Assembly: GCA_965262485.1 (NCBI GenBank)
Contig: OZ253540.1
Coordinates: 1,736,001-1,800,000, forward strand
DNA length: 64,000 bases
Origin: Bin87 sp965262485
GTDB taxonomy: Bacteria; Chloroflexota; Dehalococcoidia; Lucifugimonadales; UBA3495
Reading direction: 5' to 3'
In this document: piece by piece, positions 25,386 to 32,624 of the stretch
Position numbering within the stretch: the stretch's first letter is position 1
Layout: every line of letters begins with the position of its first letter
Made by a program: the position numbers and the translations under genes
Notes under the pieces: model-generated
Told to the model about the DNA's origin: nothing
The model's database searches: none
The model's input: only the letters and a program-made list of their open reading frames with translations

Positions 25386-26915
25386 TTACGCAGCCTCCGC
25401 CCGCCTCGCGTCCAGGTATTCGGCACACTGAGGCATCCAGGGCACTGAACAGTCGGGAGTCCATCCGGGTGTTTCACCGCCCTTGGCTGCGGGCTGGCTG
25501 GCGTTTGCGGCAGGCATTTCGACGGCTGGGTGAACAGGGCGAAAAATTATCAAGGAAAGGACGAGGGCCGCGATAACCGGCAAGGCCAGGATCAGGAAGC
25601 CGTCGCTGAAACCCGGCGCGGCGCCGGTGTAAAAAGGGTTGAGCGGATTGCTGAGCGGCGAACTGCGGATACCTGCCGCCGCGATCAGCGTGGTCGCGCC
25701 GAAACTCCCACCCAAGAAAAACAGCATGGAGTTTATGCTGAGCGCCGAGGCCAGCAGCGGGCCACGCATCGCGCTGGATATCATCGCGGCCAGCGGCGTA
25801 TTGGTGAGACCGAAGCCGGCGCCAAGCAGCCCGGCGCAAGCGGCAACTCCCCAGACCGACGCTCCGGCGTAGGTAGATAGTCCCAGCACGGCGAGCAGCA
25901 TTACCGGTGCGCCCAGCAGCATGGGCCGGCGTCCTCCCCAGCGATCGGTGACACGGCCCGCCAACACACCGAATGCCGCGCTGCAAACGGCGCCGGGCAA
26001 CATCACCAAACCCACCTGCGTTGCGGTGAGGCCGTGGGTTGCCGCGGCCATGATGGGGACGCCGATCAGCGTAGCTAAATTGGCGGCCATCACCGTGAAG
26101 CTGATACTCACCAACGCCACGTATCGAGGATTCTGGAGGAGCGCCCTGGGGATGAACGGGGAACCGGCCTGAGTCTGTCGATAATACAGCGCGACGAGAC
26201 CGATCACGAACGCTGAAACGCCGATGAGAACAGGGTAGGAATTCCAGCCTGATCGCGCCCACGCCGACGGCGCCAGCAACGCGCCCACCACCACCAGACC
26301 CAATGCCATGCCTCCCCAAATGTCCACGCTGCCGGCGGAACGAGTTTCGTCCGATGGCAGGATTCGCAACGCCAACGGAACCAGCAGAACCGATGCGGCG
26401 TTGATGAAGAAGATGGATTCCCAGCCCAATGATCCTGACAGTACGCCGCCCAGCAGGGGACCGATGGCGGAGGCGCCGCCGATCGTTGCCGCCAGAATTC
26501 CGAGGGCCTTGCCGCTGGAATCCGGCCCGTAGGCTCGGCTGGCCAGTGTCATCCCGAGGCCGGGAACGGCGCCGCCGCCGCTGGCCTGGATAATTCTACC
26601 AAGGAGCAGAATTCCGAAGCCCGGCGCCAACGCACACACCAATGAACCGAGCGCGAAAAGACTCAATCCCAGGATGAACAGCGGTTTCGCGCCGTAGCGG
26701 TCGGCCAACCGGCCGTAGAACGGGATCGCGATGCCAAAGACCAGGAGGAAGCCGGTCATTATCCAACCGAGCTGTCCTGAGTCCACGGACAGCTCGGCGG
26801 CGATGTCGGGAAGCATGACTCCCAGGGCGGATGCGTTCAGTACACTCAGGAAAAGGGCAACGCAGATCATTGGCAAGATGGCGGATCGATGTCCCGCACT
26901 GTCACTTACGTTCAT
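25386..26915 (-). CDS. MFS drug/proton antiporter, DHA2-like (14 helices)
   Basis: 509 residues, about 14 predicted membrane segments. Motif A GRLADRYGAKPLF follows helix 2; helix 1 has NASALGVMLPDIAAELSVD, the helix 4-5 region LLLGRIIQASGGGAVPGLGM, and motif C region ATIGGASAIGPLLGGVLSG, which marks drug:H+ antiporters. It exports small hydrophobic or antibiotic-like compounds across the inner membrane. The C-terminal tail (about 50 residues) is hydrophilic and ends in the cytoplasm. A hydrolase gene lies 80 bases upstream and a MarR gene beyond it on the same strand, so MarR-controlled efflux is a reasonable inference. Confidence 0.88.
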   Translation of the reverse strand: MNVSDSAGHRSAILPMICVALFLSVLNASALGVMLPDIAAELSVDSGQLGWIMTGFLLVFGIAIPFYGRLADRYGAKPLFILGLSLFALGSLVCALAPGFGILLLGRIIQASGGGAVPGLGMTLASRAYGPDSSGKALGILAATIGGASAIGPLLGGVLSGSLGWESIFFINAASVLLVPLALRILPSDETRSAGSVDIWGGMALGLVVVGALLAPSAWARSGWNSYPVLIGVSAFVIGLVALYYRQTQAGSPFIPRALLQNPRYVALVSISFTVMAANLATLIGVPIMAAATHGLTATQVGLVMLPGAVCSAAFGVLAGRVTDRWGGRRPMLLGAPVMLLAVLGLSTYAGASVWGVAACAGLLGAGFGLTNTPLAAMISSAMRGPLLASALSINSMLFFLGGSFGATTLIAAAGIRSSPLSNPLNPFYTGAAPGFSDGFLILALPVIAALVLSLIIFRPVHPAVEMPAANASQPAAKGGETPGWTPDCSVPWMPQCAEYLDARRAEAA

Positions 26916-26994
26916 AATGGCCTCTCCCGTGTGTAACCTCCGGTTGTCAAGGTGCGGGGAGGGGCGTGGTTAACGCCCCTCCCCGCCGGTCGGG

Positions 26995-27609
26995 CTAAAC
27001 GCTCCTGGGCAGGTGCACGTTCATCAGTTCCATAAATCCGCTCATGTCATAGTCGGCCATATTCAACCGGGCCAACTCGGCCATTACCGCTTCCCAGGTG
27101 ACGGGAACCGCTCCGGCCTGGATGATGCGCTGCATGCCGCGCTCGTGGGCGTCGACGCTGGTGCCGCCCGACGCGTCGGACACGGCGTACACCTCATAAC
27201 CTTCGTTGAGCAGGTCCAGCGCGGGGAACACGAGGCATACTTCCGTCCAGAGGCCGGCCATTATCAGCTTGCGGCGTCCGGTGGCAACCACGGCCTCGCG
27301 GAAGGCGGGCTCTTCCCAGGCATTCACCTTGGATCGATCGACGGTAGGGACGCCGGGCAGCGCCGACTTTAGCTCGGCAATCGTATCCTCCTGGTAGCCC
27401 GCGCTGACAGCAACGGTGGTCAGCACGATGGGCAACTTAAACAGGCTGCCGGTCTTGGCCAACGCCAGGATGTTGTTGACCAGAATCTCGCGGCTGACGG
27501 ACCTGGTGCCGTCAATCAAACCGGGCTGGAAGTCAATCAGAATCAATGCCGAATTTTCGGGAGTGAGCAGATGATCGGTTTTGGGGTCCCGTGCGATTTG
27601 CGTAGTCAT
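26995..27609 (-). CDS. isochorismatase-like cysteine hydrolase (YcaC type)
   Basis: 204 residues, alpha/beta hydrolase of the cysteine hydrolase superfamily. The triad is visible: Asp26 (LILIDFQPG), Lys94 (VDRSKVNAWEEP) and Cys125 (LWTEVCLVFPALDL), with spacing close to E. coli YcaC. The C-terminal SDASGGTSVDAHERGMQRII also fits that group. Substrates in the superfamily include isochorismate, nicotinamide and N-carbamoyl compounds; the YcaC branch is poorly defined. It lies between the MFS exporter and the MarR regulator on the same strand, probably one operon. Confidence 0.88.
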   Translation of the reverse strand: MTTQIARDPKTDHLLTPENSALILIDFQPGLIDGTRSVSREILVNNILALAKTGSLFKLPIVLTTVAVSAGYQEDTIAELKSALPGVPTVDRSKVNAWEEPAFREAVVATGRRKLIMAGLWTEVCLVFPALDLLNEGYEVYAVSDASGGTSVDAHERGMQRIIQAGAVPVTWEAVMAELARLNMADYDMSGFMELMNVHLPRSV

Positions 27610-27687
27610 AGCGACCTCCGGATTTTGTAGGTTTTGAGGCCAGCGAACCGGCCGATGTCGTTTACGTTACCGCTGATCAGATGGCGC

Positions 27688-28143
27688 TCATATTGGATCC
27701 TCCCCGATTGGTTCGTGGGCCAGTATCTTTTTCAGCATCCGCACGAATTCCGCCTGCTCCGCGCTATCGAGGCGGCTAGCGAACTGGTCGTTATTGGCGT
27801 ACACTAGGTGCGCCAACCGTGGCACCAGCTCCCGACCGGCGGCAGTGAGGGTGATGCGGACGTTGCGACGGTCGCGGGCGCTGCGCCGGCGCTGGACCAA
27901 ACCCCTGGCAACCAGACGGTTGACCTGGCGGCTGATGGCGGCGGCGTCCACCGGGATACATCGGCACAGAGTGGATACGGAGTCGGCCTCGCCTTTGTAG
28001 CAAGTCTCCATGATGGCCCATTGCGGCGTGGTGATGCCGAATGGCGACAGGCGTCGGTTGAGGCTGTTCTTCATTGCCGACCCCAATGATCCAATCCAGA
28101 ACCCCAATCCGTCCTGCGCGGTGATTCGTTCTTGCCTGTTCAT
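27688..28143 (-). CDS. MarR-family transcriptional regulator
   Basis: 151 residues. Winged helix: FGITTPQWAIMETCYKGEAD, then the recognition part SVSTLCRCIPVDAAAISRQVNRLVARGLVQRRRSARDRRNVRI with the DRR wing, then the dimer helices. It binds palindromic operators and is released by phenolic or other small ligands. Two palindromes lie just upstream of its own start. The hydrolase and MFS exporter follow on the same strand 78 bases on, a classic detoxification arrangement. There are two Cys residues near the ligand/DNA interface (Cys49 and Cys62 by rough count), so thiol sensing is possible. Confidence 0.88.
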   Translation of the reverse strand: MNRQERITAQDGLGFWIGSLGSAMKNSLNRRLSPFGITTPQWAIMETCYKGEADSVSTLCRCIPVDAAAISRQVNRLVARGLVQRRRSARDRRNVRITLTAAGRELVPRLAHLVYANNDQFASRLDSAEQAEFVRMLKKILAHEPIGEDPI

Positions 28144-28164
28144 AAGGCAAGAATAATTGATTAG

Positions 28165-28199
28165 ACAATGATTGTTAAGGCTATTATTGATATATCAAT
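28165..28199 (-). promoter_or_regulatory. two palindromes upstream of marR, likely operators
   Basis: ACAATGATTGT (28165-28175) and ATTGATATATCAAT (28186-28199) are perfect palindromes 22 and 43 bases upstream of the marR start. The second has the AT-rich TTGATATATCAA form often bound by MarR proteins. The site is in the right place for autoregulation; this is inferred from position only. Confidence 0.5.
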
Positions 28200-28278
28200 T
28201 ATATGGTAGCCGGCTCAAATCCGGTCACGGGCAGGCCGCAGGAAGATTTTGCGGGGGCGTTGGCCCCGGCGCGCGGCG

Positions 28279-29028
28279 TTAATGCTTGGGGAGGTTGTCG
28301 TCCGGCACGGGCCGGCCGGCGGCTGCCAAAGCCGCCTGGTATTGCTCCGGCGTGTTGACGTCCCAGAGCAGTTCCGGAGCGCCCAGTTCCACCCGCCGGG
28401 TGGCCGGCTGGTGACGTTGCGCAACAGCGCGCATCCCCTGGGTGGCTTCGTCGATGGCCAACAGTTCCGGCAGCAGGGTGCGACTGACCGCGATGGGGTG
28501 GCCGCCTTTACCCTGGCAGGTGGGAATGGTTATCAACGCGTCGCGGTTGTCGTGGTGGGCGCGCAGCACCTGGCCGATGACGGCGGCGCTGCGGGGCTGA
28601 TCGACGTTGAGCATGAGAATGGAGCCCTGGGGGTCGTCAGCAGCATCGAGCGCCCGCAGTCCGACCTTGATGGAGGTGGTTTTGCCCAGGCCGTAATCGG
28701 GGTTTTCGGCACACCGGACGTTGCCGACGGCGTAAACATCGGCGTTGGCTCCGATGCGGGCGCGCAGTTCGTCGGAACGATGGCCCAGGACAACGACCAC
28801 CTCGTCAGCTCCGGCGGCGCGCAGGGCCACTATCTGATGGATGATGAGGGGCCGGCCATCCCAGTCCAGCAGGGCTTTGAGCGTGCCCATGCGCCGGGAA
28901 ACGCCGGCGGCAAGCAGTATGGCAGAGGTGAAGGGCGTTCCGCTGGCCTCAGATGCGTGTCCCTCTGGCGTCATGGCGGGATCGGACTGGGGACGGGGCA
29001 AGCGCGGCGAACTAATCCGCCGGCACAC
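28279..29028 (-). CDS. MobA/MocA-like nucleotidyltransferase (molybdenum cofactor)
   Basis: 249 residues from a GTG at 29028 that overlaps the xdhC stop by 17 bases; an ATG at 28974 is an alternative start just before the conserved part. Nucleotide-binding motif ILLAAGVSRRMGTLKALLDW, then GADEVVVVLGH, CAENPDYGLGKTTSIKVGL and the metal-binding LMLNVDQPRS, then GHPIAVSR. It resembles MocA, which makes molybdopterin cytosine dinucleotide for xanthine-dehydrogenase-type enzymes. Next to xdhC this fits maturation of a molybdenum hydroxylase whose structural genes are not in the window. Confidence 0.85.
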   Translation of the reverse strand: MCRRISSPRLPRPQSDPAMTPEGHASEASGTPFTSAILLAAGVSRRMGTLKALLDWDGRPLIIHQIVALRAAGADEVVVVLGHRSDELRARIGANADVYAVGNVRCAENPDYGLGKTTSIKVGLRALDAADDPQGSILMLNVDQPRSAAVIGQVLRAHHDNRDALITIPTCQGKGGHPIAVSRTLLPELLAIDEATQGMRAVAQRHQPATRRVELGAPELLWDVNTPEQYQAALAAAGRPVPDDNLPKH

Positions 29029-30148
29029 TCATGGCGCGGTTGGCGCGGCGTTCGGCGCGTTCCAGATACCAGTTGTCCATGGTCATGGGGCTGCCCTTGC
29101 CACCACGGCGAGCCATGATGATTTCGGACATGATGCTGACGGCCAGTTCCTCGGGTTCCAGGGCGCCGATGTCCAGGCCGATGGGCGCGCGCACTTCGGC
29201 CAATCGCTCGCGGGGGATACCCAGCTGCAACAGACGCTGGTAGATCATGAGGGTCTTGCGGCGGCTGCCCAGCAACCCGACGTAGCGGGCGCGGGTAGTG
29301 AGCGCGGATTCCAGGGCGACATCATCGAACCAGTGGCCGCGAGACGCGACGACGATGAAGCTGTTGACGTTGACGTCCAGGTGGGTGGCCCAATCGGTGT
29401 AGGGCGTGACGATGGTTTCCTCGGCGTAGGGGAAGCGTTCGGGGTTGGCAAAGTCTTCGCGGTCGTCGACGATGTAAACCCGGTAGCCGAGCCGATGGGC
29501 CAGGTCTGCAGTGGCTTTGCCCACATGGCCGCCGCCGACCATGACCAATGTTGGGGGGGTGGTGAATCCCTCGACGAAAAGCTCGGTTTTGTCGTCGATG
29601 GTGACGGCCTCGTTGGCGCCGACGGAGGCAACCCTGGCGGCAATCTCCAGGGCGGTTTCGTCCAGCTCGGCGGTTCCGATGCTGCCGGCGATGGAGCCAT
29701 CGGAGCGGAGCAGCAGTTTTGCGCCCAGCTGCGCGGTGTCGCCTTCGGACCTGACCACGGTGGCGAGAGCGGCCGGCTCACCGCCGTCGTAGGCGCTCAG
29801 CAATTCATGGCCGATGTCAGAGAAGTCGTCGGGTTCCCGGAAAGGTTCAAGGTAGAAATACATGGTGCCGCCACAGACCAAGCCGTCGCGGGCGGCGATA
29901 TCCTCGTTGAGGTAGTAGTCCTTGAACTCGGGGCCACCCTCGTTACGCAGGATTTCGCGGGCGGCAAACCAGATATCGCCCTCGACGCATCCGCCGCCCA
30001 GGGTGCCGACAGCGGTGCCGTCTTCGCGCACGAGGAGCATGGCGCCGGCCTTCTGGGGGGTTGAACCCTTGGTGCGGACCACGGTGGCCAGCACACAGGG
30101 CTTGCCCGTGTCGATCTGATTTACTGCTTCCTGAATTACGTCGCGCAC
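29012..30148 (-). CDS. XdhC/CoxF-family molybdenum enzyme maturation factor
   Basis: 378 residues. N-terminal XdhC/CoxI domain: GKPCVLATVVRTKGSTPQKA, GTLGGGCVEGDIW with the conserved Cys, and DGLVCGGTMYFYLEPF. C-terminal Rossmann domain: LVMVGGGHVGKATADLAHRL, VDDREDFANPERFP, and VGLLGSRRKTLMIYQRL with LDIGALEPEELAVSI. The family binds the molybdenum cofactor and delivers the sulfurated form to xanthine- or CO-dehydrogenase-type apoenzymes. It is first gene of an overlapping pair with the MocA-like gene. Confidence 0.9.
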   Translation of the reverse strand: MRDVIQEAVNQIDTGKPCVLATVVRTKGSTPQKAGAMLLVREDGTAVGTLGGGCVEGDIWFAAREILRNEGGPEFKDYYLNEDIAARDGLVCGGTMYFYLEPFREPDDFSDIGHELLSAYDGGEPAALATVVRSEGDTAQLGAKLLLRSDGSIAGSIGTAELDETALEIAARVASVGANEAVTIDDKTELFVEGFTTPPTLVMVGGGHVGKATADLAHRLGYRVYIVDDREDFANPERFPYAEETIVTPYTDWATHLDVNVNSFIVVASRGHWFDDVALESALTTRARYVGLLGSRRKTLMIYQRLLQLGIPRERLAEVRAPIGLDIGALEPEELAVSIMSEIIMARRGGKGSPMTMDNWYLERAERRANRAMSVPAD

Positions 30149-30299
30149 GCCTTCACCTGCCTAAATCCGGACGCCGACGAATACCGTTCAATATGTTCAC
30201 GCCATAACCGCAAAGGGTTTCGTCGGGCGGTGGGTTACTATCGTAATTATACTCTGATTTGATGACTGCACCAAACCGACTGAAAGCCGAGGTTTCACC

Positions 30300-30422
30300 A
30301 TAGCATCTGTCATTGCGACCCCGTACTTGATACGAGGGTGGCAATCTCGTCGCCGTAGCAATGGTGGTTTGCCGACGTGTGTTCAACCTCAACGAGATTG
30401 CCACGTCGCTGCGCTCCTCGCA
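30300..30422. repeat. family A palindromic repeat, left part, interrupted
   Basis: TGTCATTGCGACCCCGTACT, GTGGCAATCTCGTCGCCGTA, CCGACGTGTGTTCAACCTC and the GAGATTGCCACGTCGCTGCG arm follow in the family order, then similarity stops at CTCCTCGCA. The missing terminal part, ending in GACAAAGTGGGTACGCGTG, resumes near 31686 beyond the IS110 element. Apart from the repeat, nothing is seen in 30149-30487. Confidence 0.65.
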
Positions 30423-30487
30423 GTATCTGTGTTGGGTGTCAAGCCTTTTTGCGGGTTTGGAGGTGGGATGGTTCTATCCGTGGTGTT

Positions 30488-31465
30488 CTATCCGTGTTGT
30501 TGCACCCAGGGGGTTCCGCGGCGGGCCACTGCGTTCAGTTGCAACAGTAGCTTGCGCATCACGGCCACCAGCGCCACTTTGCCAGTTTTGCCACGTTGCC
30601 GCAGCTGACGGTAGAAATCAGGTAAGCTCCCCTGGCCGCGTGTCGCCGCCAGGGCCGCCATGTACAAGGCCCGGCGCACTACGCCGCGACCGCCCCGGAT
30701 GGTGCGCTGGCCCCGCTTCCGGCCACTGTCCCGAGACCAGGGCGCCAGTCCCACCAGGGAGGTCAGGGCCTTCCCGTCGTATTGTCCCAGTTCCGGCAGC
30801 TCGGCGGTCAGGGTGGCGGCGGTGAGCGGCCCTACGCCCGGCACGCTGCGGTACAAGGCGGCGCGTTGGGCCAGGGACTCGCTGCTCTGCAATGCGGCCT
30901 GGTACTCCTCATCCAGCTGGGCGATCTCCTGGTCCAGCCAGGCGATGTGGCGGGCGGTGGAAGCCCGGGCCTTGCGGGAGGTTCCCTGGTGGCGCCGGTT
31001 CAGCTCCTGCACTCGCTGTTCCACCAGCTGCTGGCGGCGGCGCAGCAAATCCCGCAGTTCCTCACGTTCCGGATCCGGCTGCGGGGTGTCCGGGGGTTCA
31101 AACACCTGGCCGTAACGCGACAGCGTCTGGGCGTCCAGGGCGTCAGTCTTCGCCAGGTGGCCAGCGGCCCGGGCGAAATCCCGCACCTGGTTGGGGTGGG
31201 CCTGGTGCACCCCCAGTCCCCCGGCCCGCAACCGGTTGACCAACTGGAGTTCATAGCCCCCGGTGGGTTCACACACCACCTGCGCGACCTCCTGCGCCTC
31301 CAACAATTGCAACAGATCGGCGATGCCCTCCTCGGTGTTGGCAAAGCGACGCGCCGGGCCAGCCGACACCGACACGTCCAGGCTGGCTTTGCTGACGTCA
31401 ATGCCCACCACTGCGCCGCCTTCCACTGCGCTACCTTCCATGGTCTTCATCTTTGGCGTCTTCAT
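30488..31465 (-). CDS. IS110-family transposase/recombinase
   Basis: 325 residues from the ATG at 31465, preceded by GGGAGGT; the longer frame to 31552 is non-homologous. The N-terminal RuvC-like DEDD domain has VVGIDVSKASLDV (first Asp), CEPTGGYELQLVNRL (Glu), and AKTDALDAQTLSRY (last two Asp). The C-terminal Tnp_20 domain has RSVPGVGPLTAATLTAELPE and LVGLAPWSRDSGRKRGQRTI with the conserved Ser region. IS110 enzymes move DNA guided by a bridge RNA from the element's own non-coding end. The frame is intact, so the element may be active. Confidence 0.93.
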   Translation of the reverse strand: MKTPKMKTMEGSAVEGGAVVGIDVSKASLDVSVSAGPARRFANTEEGIADLLQLLEAQEVAQVVCEPTGGYELQLVNRLRAGGLGVHQAHPNQVRDFARAAGHLAKTDALDAQTLSRYGQVFEPPDTPQPDPEREELRDLLRRRQQLVEQRVQELNRRHQGTSRKARASTARHIAWLDQEIAQLDEEYQAALQSSESLAQRAALYRSVPGVGPLTAATLTAELPELGQYDGKALTSLVGLAPWSRDSGRKRGQRTIRGGRGVVRRALYMAALAATRGQGSLPDFYRQLRQRGKTGKVALVAVMRKLLLQLNAVARRGTPWVQQHG

Positions 31466-31640
31466 CTTTGAGACCTCCCAGATGTGATAATGCGGTGGTC
31501 CTCCACACTTGCAATGCGGGCTCAGGCCCGTGAATCTGTTCGGAGCGACCACCGGCGGCGTGAGGGGTGTCTTACTGCGAGTCGGTGCAGCCTGGACCTC
31601 AGGCCCAGCTCACCCAATGACAGACGACGCGCCCCTCGCG
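31466..31640 (-). ncRNA. candidate bridge RNA region of the IS110 element
   Basis: This is the non-coding segment upstream of the transposase start. In IS110-group elements this end encodes the bridge RNA that pairs with target and donor DNA. It is GC-rich and can form hairpins, for example GGTCCTCCACAC near 31495 and CTCAGGCCCAGCTC near 31598. I could not define the internal loops, so this is assigned from position alone. Confidence 0.35.
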
Positions 31641-31685
31641 CCCGCCTCACAGATTGGCCTATCTGCGAGGCATATACAACATACA

Positions 31686-31735
31686 AATGACAGTAGGCCA
31701 GTTTGGTTTGACAAAGTGGGTACGCGTGTGTCGCC
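31686..31735. repeat. family A repeat, right terminal part
   Basis: AATGACAGTAGGCCAGTTTG then GTTTGACAAAGTGGGTACGC closely match 11430-11472 in the uninterrupted copy. The rest of 31735-31860 shows no gene. Confidence 0.7.
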
Positions 31736-31874
31736 ACGCCGCTTGCCACGATTACCGGGCAAGGCTATGATGCCGGCGAGCAGGTTCAGGCAACCCGGCC
31801 GCAATGCCGGGAATGCCTGTCGGCCATATTGGTTCACGAAATTTGACGACTGAACAATCCGAGGGAGGCAAACG

Positions 31875-32429
31875 ATGGTTCGAATACCTACAGTCACGAG
31901 GGATCAGATACCGGAAGAGTTGAAAGGAGCCTTTGACACGGAAACCGCCGGTTCCGGCGGCGTGGTGACCAGCGGCCCGGGGTCGGTGATGATCAGCAGT
32001 CCTGAGATGCGCCGCCGGGCGAACGCGCTGGTGAACTATCTGAGGGACGAGTCCTCGCTGTCCAAAAAGATACAAGAGTTAACCATGATCTTGACCGCCC
32101 GCCACATGGATTGCCAATACATCTGGCACGCCCATTCTGCCCGAGCGCGGGAACAGGGGATCAGCGACGAGTTTGTGGACAATTTGCGGGACGGGAAACC
32201 CTTGCCCCAACTGCCCGCGGACGAGCAAACGGTAGTCAATTATGCCACCGAATTGTTTCAAAACCACCGGGTAACCCAGGCGACCTTCCAGGCCGCGTTG
32301 GATCAATTTGGATCCCTCGGTTTGACGGAACTCTCGACGCTGATGGGCTACTATTCGTTGCTGGCGTTGAATGCCAACTCATTTGAGATTGACGTTCCGG
32401 ACGGCGCGGAACCCAAGCTCCCGATTTAG
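31875..32429 (+). CDS. carboxymuconolactone decarboxylase/AhpD-like protein
   Basis: 184 residues, start ATG at 31875 behind GAGGGAGG. CMD fold: PEMRRRANALVNYLRDESSL, then KKIQELTMILTARHMDCQYIWHAHSARAREQGI and a C-terminal ELSTLMGYYSLLALNANSFEI. The single Cys in the MDCQYIWHAH segment sits where AhpD-like proteins have CxxC plus His, so the redox pair is incomplete. It resembles the single-Cys branch common in environmental bacteria beside oxidoreductases. A peroxidase or lactone decarboxylase role cannot be decided. Monocistronic. Confidence 0.85.
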   Translation: MVRIPTVTRDQIPEELKGAFDTETAGSGGVVTSGPGSVMISSPEMRRRANALVNYLRDESSLSKKIQELTMILTARHMDCQYIWHAHSARAREQGISDEFVDNLRDGKPLPQLPADEQTVVNYATELFQNHRVTQATFQAALDQFGSLGLTELSTLMGYYSLLALNANSFEIDVPDGAEPKLPI

Positions 32430-32439
32430 GGTGCGTTGA

Positions 32440-32556
32440 CAAATACCGTCATTCCTGAGCGAGCGGGAATCCAGTGGCCGAAGTCGTTAATCACGGTTCT
32501 GATTCTTTCATCATACCCTCTCCGGACTCCTGCGAAAGCAGGAGTGACGGTATTTG
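32440..32556. repeat. inverted-repeat element, family E (copy 1)
   Basis: CAAATACCGTCATTCCT (32440-32456) is the inverse of AGGAGTGACGGTATTTG (32540-32556) with one mismatch. The inner arms GAGCGAGCGGGAATCC and CTCCTGCGAAAGCAGGAG add hairpins. The 117-bp unit lies between two convergent genes and may also act as a bidirectional terminator. A related copy is at 37831. Confidence 0.75.
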
Positions 32557-32624
32557 GTTTGTGAACTGCCCAACGTGCCGGGCGGATTTTGGCAAAGCCG
32601 GCGGAATTGGCTCGCCGGCTTTTC

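Larger units (their letters stand above)
30423..31685 (-). mobile_element. IS110-family insertion sequence
   Basis: The interval lies between the two halves of a family A repeat and contains one IS110-type transposase gene with about 65 bases downstream and about 220 upstream. As normal for IS110, no terminal inverted repeats are seen. The boundaries are estimated from where repeat similarity breaks and resumes and may be off by tens of bases. Confidence 0.5.
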
